From assembly GCA_965243345.1 (NCBI GenBank), contig CBDEUR010000003.1, positions 3,472,001-3,536,000 of the forward strand: a stretch of 64,000 nucleotides of DNA, read 5' to 3'. A program made the position numbers and the translations under genes. Below are positions 19,183 to 26,281 of the stretch, piece by piece. Source of the DNA: Bin52 sp965243345 (GTDB taxonomy: Bacteria > Pseudomonadota > Alphaproteobacteria > Thalassobaculales > Thalassobaculaceae). Every line of letters begins with the position of its first letter. Within the stretch, counting starts at the first letter, position 1. The notes below the pieces were generated by a model. The model did no database searches, was not told the DNA's origin, and was given only the letters and a program-made list of their open reading frames with translations.

Positions 19183-20184
19183 TCAGTAGTCGCGAGTCAC
19201 GCAGAAGGAGATCGCGTCAACCAGCGCCCGCAGGGCCGGACTGTCCGGGAACAACCCGAGAGCATCGCGTGCAATCGAAGCATGGTGCCTCGCCCGGGCG
19301 ACGGTATCCTCGATCGCGCCGTGCCTGCGCATCAGTGCCTGTGCCCGGTCGAAGTCCCCGTCCTCCTGCTCGAGATCCTCCATGGTCCGGCACCAGAAGC
19401 GACGCTCCTCCTCGGTGCCGCGCCGGAAGGCAAGGATCACCGGCAGGGTGATCTTGCCCTCGCGCATGTCGTCACCCACCCGCTTGCCGAGTTCCGCCTG
19501 GCGCGCCGAGTAGTCGAGTGCGTCGTCGACGAGCTGGAAGGCAAGGCCGAGATTGAGTCCGAAGGAGACCAGTGCGTCCTCCTCGTCTCCGGGTCGATCG
19601 GCGACCACGGCGGCAATCTGCACCGCAGCCGAGAACAGCGCCGCGGTCTTGGCCTCGATCACCCGCAGGTACTCGATTTCCTCGGTGCGGGTATTGTTGC
19701 TCGCGGCGAGCTGGCGCACCTCGCCCTCGGCGATGATCGCCGATGCGTCCGACAGCACCTTGAGGACGCGCAGCGACCCGTCCGCCACCATCAGCTGGAA
19801 CGCGCGGCTGAACAGGAAATCGCCGACCAGCACGCTCGCCTTGTTGCCCCACACCGTGTTGGCCGAGTCGAGGCCGCGGCGCAGGTCGCTGCCATCGACA
19901 ACATCGTCGTGCAGCAGGGTGGCGGTGTGGATGAACTCGACGCAGGCGGCGAGCGGCACCAGGCGGTCTCCCGTATAGCCGCAAAGCTGACCGGCGCCGA
20001 TGGTCAACATCGGACGCAGCCGCTTGCCCCCGGCCGCGATCAGGTGCCCGGCCAGGCGGGGAATGAGCTGGACCGGGCTCTGCATCTGTTCGATGATGGC
20101 CGTGTTGACCCGGTCCATGTCGTCCTGGACCAGGGCGACCAGGGGTTCCAGCAGGGTATCCGGTTCGCCTCGGCGCCGGCTCAT
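19183..20184 (-). CDS. polyprenyl diphosphate synthase (ispB-like)
   Basis: A 333-residue trans-prenyltransferase that would extend farnesyl diphosphate with isopentenyl units to the side chain of ubiquinone. It has the chain-entry motif GGKRLRPML, the first aspartate-rich motif LLHDDVVDGSDLRRG (about residues 82-96) and the second, FQLVDDALDY (about 214-223), with FxxxDD spacing normal for long-chain enzymes. The ATG at 20184 gives the usual family length; the frame runs 26 codons further but without similarity. It is divergent from the DUF2007/methyltransferase pair, a gene arrangement common in alphaproteobacteria. Octaprenyl or decaprenyl product length cannot be read from sequence. Confidence 0.92.
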   Translation of the reverse strand: MSRRRGEPDTLLEPLVALVQDDMDRVNTAIIEQMQSPVQLIPRLAGHLIAAGGKRLRPMLTIGAGQLCGYTGDRLVPLAACVEFIHTATLLHDDVVDGSDLRRGLDSANTVWGNKASVLVGDFLFSRAFQLMVADGSLRVLKVLSDASAIIAEGEVRQLAASNNTRTEEIEYLRVIEAKTAALFSAAVQIAAVVADRPGDEEDALVSFGLNLGLAFQLVDDALDYSARQAELGKRVGDDMREGKITLPVILAFRRGTEEERRFWCRTMEDLEQEDGDFDRAQALMRRHGAIEDTVARARHHASIARDALGLFPDSPALRALVDAISFCVTRDY

Positions 20185-20298
20185 CGGGACGATGGTCGCC
20201 ACGATCCACTCCACTTGACGGTGGTTTGCCGCGGAGCATAGGAGCGCGGTATCCGCGGTCAAGCCCGACCGTCGGCTGATCTGCCCCGGAGAGCGAGC

Positions 20299-20517
20299 AT
20301 GAAGGAAGTCCTGCGCAGTTCCGACCCGGTACGCCTGTCATTCATCACTGCCCTGCTGGCGGATGCCGGGATCGAGGCCTACGTCCTGGATACCCACATG
20401 AGCATTCTCGAGGGCAGCGCCAGTGCCATTCCGCGCCGCCTGATGGTTGCGGACGAGTGGTACGACGCCACCTGCCGCATCCTCGAGCAGTCCGGTGAGC
20501 CCCTGCACACCCGTTGA
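20299..20517 (+). CDS. DUF2007 small protein
   Basis: A 72-residue protein matching the DUF2007 family (putative signal-transducing or substrate-sensing fold): MKEVLRSSDPVRLSFITALL, then DAGIEAYVLDTHMSILEG and the IPRRLMVADEWYDAT segment. These are the usual conserved parts: a beta-strand on 'KEVLRTND', a helix that counts residues, and a V-A-D/E strand. The gene precedes and overlaps the methyltransferase gene by 23 bases and is divergent from the polyprenyl synthase gene. Its biochemical role is not known in any organism, as far as I know. Confidence 0.8.
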   Translation: MKEVLRSSDPVRLSFITALLADAGIEAYVLDTHMSILEGSASAIPRRLMVADEWYDATCRILEQSGEPLHTR

Positions 20518-21226
20518 CGCCACACGCGACCTGCTGCTGGACGGGCGGGTAGTGCTGTGGCAGCCGCGCGCCGGCTACCGGGCCGGGATCGACCCGGTGC
20601 TGCTTGCGGCCTCGGTCAGGGCCGGGCCGGGTGCCCGCGTCCTCGATCTCGGCTGCGGTGTCGGGGCGGTCTCGCTCTGCCTGCTGTCGCGCCGGCCCGA
20701 CCTGGTGGTGACCGGCGTCGACGCCGATCCGCTCGCCATTGACCTGGCCCGGCGCAACGCAGGCGAAAACGGGTTCGCAGACCGGTTCACCGCCGTGGCC
20801 GGTGACATCACCACGCCGTCGGGCAACGGCTTCGAGGTCGTGGTCACGAATCCTCCCTACGGGGACATGTCGCGTGGTACCGCGCCGGCGGGCGGGCTCG
20901 CCGCTCGCACCGAGACCACGGCCGGGCTTGATGACTGGATTGCCGCGGCGGTCCGCGCCCTGCGCCCGAGGGGAACCCTGACGCTGATCCACCGGGCCGA
21001 CCGCGTTGACCACGTGCTGGGCAACCTGCGCGGTTCATGCGGTGACATCCGGCTGTACCCGTTGTGGCCGCGCGCCGGCGTGCCGGCACGACGGGTTCTG
21101 GTCTCGGCCCGGAAGGGAACCCGGGGACCGGCGCAGCTCGGCCCGGGACTGGTCCTGCACGAGGCGGACGGACGGTTCACCGGCGAGACGGACCGGGTGC
21201 TCAGGGGCGCCGCCCTGGCGGGTTGA
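20495..21226 (+). CDS. SAM-dependent methyltransferase, tRNA1(Val) A37 N6-methyltransferase-like
   Basis: A 243-residue class I methyltransferase. SAM binding is shown by VLDLGCGVGAVSLCLLSR (about residues 46-63) and the acidic strand VTGVDADPLAIDLARRNA; the adenine-N6 catalytic motif is VTNPPYGDM (about 118-126). The substrate-entry segment WQPRAGYRAGIDPVLLAASV (about 24-43) is typical of the TrmN6/YfiC group, which methylates A37 of tRNA1(Val). I chose the GTG at 20495, which overlaps the end of the DUF2007 gene, because the more upstream part of the frame is serine-rich noise. Other N6-adenine targets are possible. Confidence 0.82.
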   Translation: MSPCTPVDATRDLLLDGRVVLWQPRAGYRAGIDPVLLAASVRAGPGARVLDLGCGVGAVSLCLLSRRPDLVVTGVDADPLAIDLARRNAGENGFADRFTAVAGDITTPSGNGFEVVVTNPPYGDMSRGTAPAGGLAARTETTAGLDDWIAAAVRALRPRGTLTLIHRADRVDHVLGNLRGSCGDIRLYPLWPRAGVPARRVLVSARKGTRGPAQLGPGLVLHEADGRFTGETDRVLRGAALAG

Positions 21227-21242
21227 CGGAACCGGACGACGG

Positions 21243-22487
21243 TCAGTCGGCGGCGTCACGCGCGACTCGATCCGCCTCCTGGTGTTCCGCAAGCTCGAGA
21301 TAACCGCCGCGAGTCTGCGGCAGCTTCTGCCCGAGCAGGCGGGAGGCCACGACGTTCCTGAGGATCTGGGCGGTACCGCCGCCGATGGTGAACATGCGCG
21401 CGTCGCGTGCCAGCCGCTCCATCGGATAGTTGCGCGAGTAGCCCTGGGCCCCGAACATCTGCAACGCATCGGTGGTCACCGAGATCGCCATCTCGGACGC
21501 GAAGATCTTGGCCTGGGCAGCCAGGGTGGGATCGGGGAACGGGCTGCCCCCGCTGCCGGCGCTGGCGGCAGCCCGGCGCAACAGGGCGCGGGCCGCCTCG
21601 AGCTGGATCGACATGTCGGCGAGCATCCACTGCAGGCCCTGGAACTCGGCGATCGGTCGTCCGAACTGGGAGCGTTCCTGGCTGAACTCCAGCGCGTTGC
21701 GATAGGCGCCTGCAGCCAGGCCGAGCGCCACCGTGCCGGCACCGACCCGCTGCGAATTGTACGCGTTCATCAGTTCGGCAAACCCGCGCCGGAAGCCGGA
21801 GGGCGGCATCAGAACCATGTCGTCGGTCACCTCCATGTCTTCCAAGATCACTTCGGTTTCCGGGATGCCGCGCAGTCCCATGGTCGGTTCGCGCTCGCCG
21901 ATGCGCAGCCCCGGCGTCTCGCCGGCAACCGCGAGGAACCCGCCGATGCCCTGTTCGTCGCCGTGCCGGTCCAGGGCCCGCGCAAAGATCAGGTAGAGGC
22001 GCGAGACACCGCCGCCGGTGATCCAGTGCTTCTTGCCGTTCACGATCCACTTCTCGCCGACGCGGCGCGCAAAGGTGGTCATTTCGTTGGCGGCACTGCC
22101 GGCCTCGGGTTCGGTGATGCAGATTGCCGGCTTGTCACCGGCGAGCACCAGGTCGGCGGCGAGTCGCTGCTGCCTGTCAGTGCCGTATTCCATCACGGCC
22201 GCGATCGCACCCATGTTGCCCTCGACCACGATGCGCCCGGTCGGACCGCACCAGGCGGCCATCTCCTCGACCACCAGGCTCGCATCGAGAAAGCTGCGTC
22301 CTCCCCCGCCGAGACGCTCGGGGATGGTCATTCCCATGAACCCGGCATCGACGAGGGCGCGGACGTTCGCCCACGGGTAGGCCTCGTCCCGGTCGGTGGC
22401 GGCCGCATTCTCCGCAACGACACCCCGCGCAAGGCTGCGGGCGCGTTCCACAAGGTCTATCTGTTCAGGTGCAAGGTCAAAGGACAT
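21243..22487 (-). CDS. acyl-CoA dehydrogenase-fold flavoprotein lacking the catalytic glutamate
   Basis: A 414-residue protein with the ACAD fold: N-terminal helices (1-120), the flavin strand ICITEPEAGS (about 123-132) and WIVNGKKHWITGG (about 147-159), the helix RSQFGRPIAEFQ, and DALQMFGAQGYSR near the end. The usual catalytic Glu before G-T is replaced: the loop reads FTIGGGTAQI. The alternative position used by isovaleryl-CoA dehydrogenase holds Gln246 (YNSQRVG) instead of Glu. R85 lies in the substrate region (GPTGRIV). A known ACAD-fold enzyme without the base is 3-sulfinopropionyl-CoA desulfinase. The gene is third in an operon, 5 bases after a TPP-enzyme subunit of sulfopyruvate-decarboxylase type. 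A C-S or other non-dehydrogenase reaction on a CoA thioester is inferred, not shown. Confidence 0.8.
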   Translation of the reverse strand: MSFDLAPEQIDLVERARSLARGVVAENAAATDRDEAYPWANVRALVDAGFMGMTIPERLGGGGRSFLDASLVVEEMAAWCGPTGRIVVEGNMGAIAAVMEYGTDRQQRLAADLVLAGDKPAICITEPEAGSAANEMTTFARRVGEKWIVNGKKHWITGGGVSRLYLIFARALDRHGDEQGIGGFLAVAGETPGLRIGEREPTMGLRGIPETEVILEDMEVTDDMVLMPPSGFRRGFAELMNAYNSQRVGAGTVALGLAAGAYRNALEFSQERSQFGRPIAEFQGLQWMLADMSIQLEAARALLRRAAASAGSGGSPFPDPTLAAQAKIFASEMAISVTTDALQMFGAQGYSRNYPMERLARDARMFTIGGGTAQILRNVVASRLLGQKLPQTRGGYLELAEHQEADRVARDAAD

Positions 22488-22492
22488 CGTGA

Positions 22493-23101
22493 CTACTCCG
22501 CAGCCTGGTCGGCGGGTCGCGAGGTACGCAGCGCCGCACGGAACGCGGTCTTTCTCTCCGCGGCATCGAGCGAACGGCGCACCACCGGGGGCGGGTCGAT
22601 GCCGACCCGCAGCAGGATGAACCTCGGCCCGTTGCCCTCGCGCAGCAAGCGGGCCGCAGGCTCGATTTCGTCAGGTGTCGACACGGACCGGGTAACCGGG
22701 ATTGCCGAACCACGCGCGATGGCCTCGAGATCCACTCCCCGCTGGGTGTGGGTCGGCTGGTAGCCGGTTTCCCCGTAGTGGCCGTTGTCGACGCACAGGA
22801 TCGACAGGTTGGGCGGCTGCATGACCCCGACCGTGGCGAGCGTGCCGACATTCATCAGCAGCTCCCCGTCACCGGTCACGACCAGGACCTGCCGGTCGGG
22901 TCGCGCCAGTGCAAGGCCGAGGCCCATGGCGGTCGCACCCCCCATTGCACCGGCGAGCGCGTAGACGTTGTCGCCGTCCCCGGTCAGGTGCGCCATATCC
23001 TTGGCAGCGCCTGCCAGGCCGCAAACCACCAGCAGGTCGGAGGGGTCGCCGACCAGTGCGGGCACCGCCGTCCTGCGGTCGAGAGGTCGATCTGTATCCA
23101 T
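22493..23101 (-). CDS. sulfopyruvate/phosphonopyruvate decarboxylase-like beta subunit (TPP-binding)
   Basis: A 202-residue TPP-binding half-enzyme. The TPP/Mg motif is VVTGDGELLMNVGTLATVG (about residues 84-102) followed by the matching Asn in CVDNGHYGETGYQPTH (about 112-127), which also matches the ComE/sulfopyruvate decarboxylase and phosphonopyruvate decarboxylase group. The preceding ALAGAMGGATAMGLGLA is the normal TPP-domain lead-in. The upstream gene encodes the pyrimidine-binding half, as in split decarboxylases such as ComDE. The start ATG at 23101 is chosen; the open frame before it resembles the neighbour gene in another frame. The substrate is probably a C3 2-oxo acid with a sulfonate, phosphonate or carboxylate tail. 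Confidence 0.82.
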   Translation of the reverse strand: MDTDRPLDRRTAVPALVGDPSDLLVVCGLAGAAKDMAHLTGDGDNVYALAGAMGGATAMGLGLALARPDRQVLVVTGDGELLMNVGTLATVGVMQPPNLSILCVDNGHYGETGYQPTHTQRGVDLEAIARGSAIPVTRSVSTPDEIEPAARLLREGNGPRFILLRVGIDPPPVVRRSLDAAERKTAFRAALRTSRPADQAAE

Positions 23102-23124
23102 GACGTGCGTTTCCCCCGCGGGGT

Positions 23125-23652
23125 TCAGAACGGCTTGGCGCCGATCAGCTTCTGGGTGAGCAGTACGGCCACGCCCTGGTCGGACCGGTAGGCCATGTCG
23201 AGCGCTGCCTGGACGGTGGGGACCACGTCCTGCGGAGTCTCGGCCCGCAGGCAGTGCAGCCCCATTGCCTCGACCACCGGCTGCACGCCCCGGCCCATGG
23301 GGATCTGCCACGGGTTCATCTCGCCGAACTCGCCACGCATGGTGATCAGGGTAACGAAGGGAAACCGCCCGCCCTGGATCAGCCCGAACATGTTCACGCA
23401 GTTGCCCACGCCGCTCGACTGCATCAGCAGGACCCCCCTAGCATCGGCCAGGTGGCAGCCGGCGCACATCGCGACCCCTTCCTCCTCGGTGGTCAGCGGT
23501 ACCGAAATCACTTCCGGGTCAGCCATCGACCTGTCGATCAGCGTCCTGTGCCCGCCGTCGGGCACGTAGCAGAACAGCGTGACCCCGTTGCTGCGCAACA
23601 GCGCATAGAGATCGTCCTGCCACTGTGTCGGCGCCCCGTAGCCTTCAGCCAT
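23125..23652 (-). CDS. sulfopyruvate/phosphonopyruvate decarboxylase-like alpha subunit
   Basis: A 175-residue pyrimidine-binding half of a split TPP enzyme. It has the catalytic glutamate region VPLTTEEEGVAMCAGCHLA (about residues 51-69), the LMQSSGVGNCVNMFGLI segment (about 77-93) and the ITMRGEFGEMNPWQ strand, closely following the ComD pattern. It pairs with the TPP half encoded 23 bases downstream and is the first gene of a three-gene operon with the ACAD-fold protein. The ATG at 23652 sets a normal family N-terminus. Divergent from the TVP38 gene, so the promoter lies in 23653-23776. Confidence 0.82.
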   Translation of the reverse strand: MAEGYGAPTQWQDDLYALLRSNGVTLFCYVPDGGHRTLIDRSMADPEVISVPLTTEEEGVAMCAGCHLADARGVLLMQSSGVGNCVNMFGLIQGGRFPFVTLITMRGEFGEMNPWQIPMGRGVQPVVEAMGLHCLRAETPQDVVPTVQAALDMAYRSDQGVAVLLTQKLIGAKPF

Positions 23653-23776
23653 GCGGTCTTTCCGTTGCCTCGCTTCTGTCGTTGACTTATGGCAAATTCC
23701 CATCCCGGCGTCCACGCCGGCTCCCATCCCGTCCATTTCCTGTCGAGCAACCCTGGCCCCATGGAGTGCGTCACCC

Positions 23777-24487
23777 ATGCAGCGTCTCCGCAAGCTGGTC
23801 CCGATCCTCATCCTGCTGGCCGGGCTGGGCCTGGTGCTGGCCTTCGACCTGGACGAGTGGCTGTCGCTCGAAGCGCTGCGCGAGCATCGGGCTGTCCTGC
23901 TGGCGTTCACCACCAGCCGTCCGGTGCTGTCTGCCGCGGTGTTCTGCGGCGTCTACGCACTCGCGACCGCGGTCTCCGCACCCGGAGGCGCCCTGCTCAC
24001 GCTTACGGGAGGCTTCCTGTTCGGAGCGGTTGCCGGCACCGTCTTTTCGGTCACCGGCGCCACCATCGGCGCGACCCTGGTGTTCCTGGCGGCACGCACA
24101 GCTTTCGCCGACCTGTTGCGCGCGCGCGCCGGCTCGACGATCGAGCGCATGCGCGAGGGGTTCTCGCGCAATGCGCTCTCCTACCTGCTGTTCCTGCGGC
24201 TGATCCCGGTCTTCCCGTTCTTTGTCGTCAACCTGGTCCCGGCGTTCCTGGGCGTTTCGCTGCGCGTCTACGTGCTTGCAACTTTCATCGGCATCATCCC
24301 GGGCGGGTTCGTCTACGCGCTCATCGGCAGCGGACTCGGCGAGATCTTCGATCGCAACGAACCCTTCACCGTGGCCAGCGTGCTCGACGGCACGATCATT
24401 GCCGGCCTGGTCGGACTCGCGATCATGGCCCTGCTTCCGGTCCTGCACCAGAAACTGCGCCGGAAGTCCGGAAGGAACGACGCCTGA
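23777..24487 (+). CDS. TVP38/TMEM64 (VTT/DedA-like) membrane protein
   Basis: A 236-residue inner-membrane protein with about five or six hydrophobic segments. The VTT-domain marks are SAPGGALLTLTGGFLFG (about residues 67-83), FSVTGATIGATLVFLAAR, and RLIPVFPFFVVNLVPAFLGV (about 142-161), ending with FIGIIPGGFVYALIGSGLG. These re-entrant segments are shared with DedA and TMEM41B-type lipid scramblases. A role in lipid or small-ion handling is plausible but unproved in bacteria. The ATG at 23777 is chosen because the frame before it is the reverse of the TPP-enzyme gene start. It is divergent from the decarboxylase operon. Confidence 0.85.
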   Translation: MQRLRKLVPILILLAGLGLVLAFDLDEWLSLEALREHRAVLLAFTTSRPVLSAAVFCGVYALATAVSAPGGALLTLTGGFLFGAVAGTVFSVTGATIGATLVFLAARTAFADLLRARAGSTIERMREGFSRNALSYLLFLRLIPVFPFFVVNLVPAFLGVSLRVYVLATFIGIIPGGFVYALIGSGLGEIFDRNEPFTVASVLDGTIIAGLVGLAIMALLPVLHQKLRRKSGRNDA

Positions 24488-24672
24488 CGGCGTCCGGACG
24501 CTCCCGCGAACCGTCGGTGGCCTCGCGCGCTGCCTCCGTGCGGCCGCTGCCCTTCAGGCCCGGGCGCACATGAGGTCATCGCCCGCGACCATCATGGTCC
24601 AATACCGATGACCCCATCGGAAGCGGGCACGGTTCTGGTATACTCCGGATCGGACAGGCGGGAGAAGCGGCG

Positions 24673-25650
24673 ATGTCGCGGGAACGACTCGACTGGGACG
24701 ACGAGTACGGAGCACGCGGGCGCAGACTGCTGCCGCGGACGGCCCGCGTCGGAGCCCTCGGGCTTGGCGGCCTGGTTGTGCTCGTGGTGCTGTACTACCT
24801 GCTCGGCATGGCAATCGTCTCGAAGGTCGACGACGATACCGCCTTCGCACCCTCGGACATGCCGGCCGGCGCCAGCCGTGCGGTCAGTCTGACCGCCGCG
24901 CTGATCCGGCGCGAGACCGACGTCAACGGCTGGGTCGCCAACGACCCGTTCTACCTTCCGGGCGCACTGCTCGACAACATGCCCAACTTCCAGCAGGGGA
25001 TCGTCTACGCCCTGTCACGGTTCGCACTCGAGATGTCGGACCAGCTCGGCCGGACCCGCGGCTCGAGCGAGGTCGACCCTGACCTCGACAAGGCGGCCGG
25101 CCTTCTGAAGTACCCGGGGAACATCTGGATCTTCGACTTCTCGACCTCGTTCGCTCCGACGGCCTCCTCGGAGGCCCAGTACCGCTCCGCGGCCCGCTCG
25201 CTCGAGGACTACAACACCCGACTTGCGGCAGGTGCCGCAACCTACGAGCGCCGGGCCGACAACCTGCAGGCGACCCTGATCCGGTTTACCGCCGACCTCG
25301 GGTCACGGTCCGCCATCATCGACCAGCAGCTGGCGGTGGCCGGGACCTGGGGGTTCGACACCCGGGCCGACGACGTCTTCTACGCCACCAAGGGCCGGCT
25401 CTACGCGTATTTCCTGCTGCTGCGTGAACTGGGACTGGACTTCGAGAACGTGATCCGCGACCGGGAGCTCGCGAGCGCATGGCAGCAGATGCTCGACTCG
25501 ATCCGCCAGGCGGCCGAACTCTCCCCGGTTATCGTGGTCAACGGCAACCCGGACGGCGCGCTCCTTCCGAGCCACCTCGCCTCGCTTGGCTTCTACCTGC
25601 TGCGCGCCCGGACCCAGCTGCGCGAAATCGTCAACATCCTGCAGAAATGA
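24673..25650 (+). CDS. DUF2333 family membrane-anchored protein
   Basis: A 325-residue protein with one membrane helix near the N-terminus (about residues 29-48) after a charged cytoplasmic start, and a mostly helical periplasmic part. It follows the DUF2333 pattern: AVSLTAALIRRETDVNGWVANDPFYLP (about 73-99) and a downstream PSHLASLGFYLLRARTQL segment near the C-terminus. GGGAG lies 9 bases before the ATG. The function of DUF2333 proteins is not known. It stands alone, converging on the SnoaL-like gene. Confidence 0.8.
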   Translation: MSRERLDWDDEYGARGRRLLPRTARVGALGLGGLVVLVVLYYLLGMAIVSKVDDDTAFAPSDMPAGASRAVSLTAALIRRETDVNGWVANDPFYLPGALLDNMPNFQQGIVYALSRFALEMSDQLGRTRGSSEVDPDLDKAAGLLKYPGNIWIFDFSTSFAPTASSEAQYRSAARSLEDYNTRLAAGAATYERRADNLQATLIRFTADLGSRSAIIDQQLAVAGTWGFDTRADDVFYATKGRLYAYFLLLRELGLDFENVIRDRELASAWQQMLDSIRQAAELSPVIVVNGNPDGALLPSHLASLGFYLLRARTQLREIVNILQK

Positions 25651-25719
25651 CCCGGCGGCGCCACCACGGTGAACGCGACCCGCGGACGGCCCGAAGGCGC
25701 CATCCTGCCACCGGCGAAA

Positions 25720-26109
25720 TCAGGGTGCGAAACTCGACCGGAGCTGGGCCGCCCAGACCCCGTCGATACGGCTGATGACCCAGAGCGAACGGTGGCGCGC
25801 GAGCGCGCTGCCGTCGCGACGCAGCCTGGTGAACCGGACGTCGAGGTGCACCTTCTCGGCCGAGGCGGCAAGCACGTCGATCGCGTCCCACCGCGTGCGG
25901 TCCCACTGCGGACCGGCGCGCAGACGGAAGTCCTCCAGGTAGGTCCGCGGGTCCCGCCAGGTCCGCATGACGCCACCGGACAGACGGTAGTGCGGAAAGT
26001 GCAGCGTGCCCGCCAGCGCCGTCTCGTCGCGGGCATTCAGTGCCGCAAGGTGCCGGGCCATGACGTCGCGGGCAGCTGCCACGGCCCCCACTTCCTGATC
26101 GGTGTTCAC
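25720..26109 (-). CDS. NTF2/SnoaL-like small protein
   Basis: A 129-residue protein with an NTF2-like layout: a starting helix AARDVMARHLAALNARDETALAGTLHFPHYRLSGGV (about residues 12-47), then strands around EKVHLDVRFTRLRRDGS and LWVISRIDGVWAAQLRSSF. Such domains are cone-shaped pockets used as enzymes or binding proteins; no catalytic Asp/His pair can be assigned with confidence. The gene is isolated on the minus strand between DUF2333 and aconitase, with its start about 170 bases before the rightward aconitase ATG. Confidence 0.72.
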   Translation of the reverse strand: MNTDQEVGAVAAARDVMARHLAALNARDETALAGTLHFPHYRLSGGVMRTWRDPRTYLEDFRLRAGPQWDRTRWDAIDVLAASAEKVHLDVRFTRLRRDGSALARHRSLWVISRIDGVWAAQLRSSFAP

Positions 26110-26281
26110 GACCGCCTCCTCGCATCGCCAACCGTGTCCGCGGACTCTGGCCCGAACCGGCCCCGCATGCTATAGCTCGCCGCGCGATCCTCTGGACCGC
26201 TTCCAGTCACACTCGCGCCGCAACGACCGCTTCGAGGCGCACCTCGCTCGGCCGCGCTCGTCGTCAGGAACGGAGCAAGCC

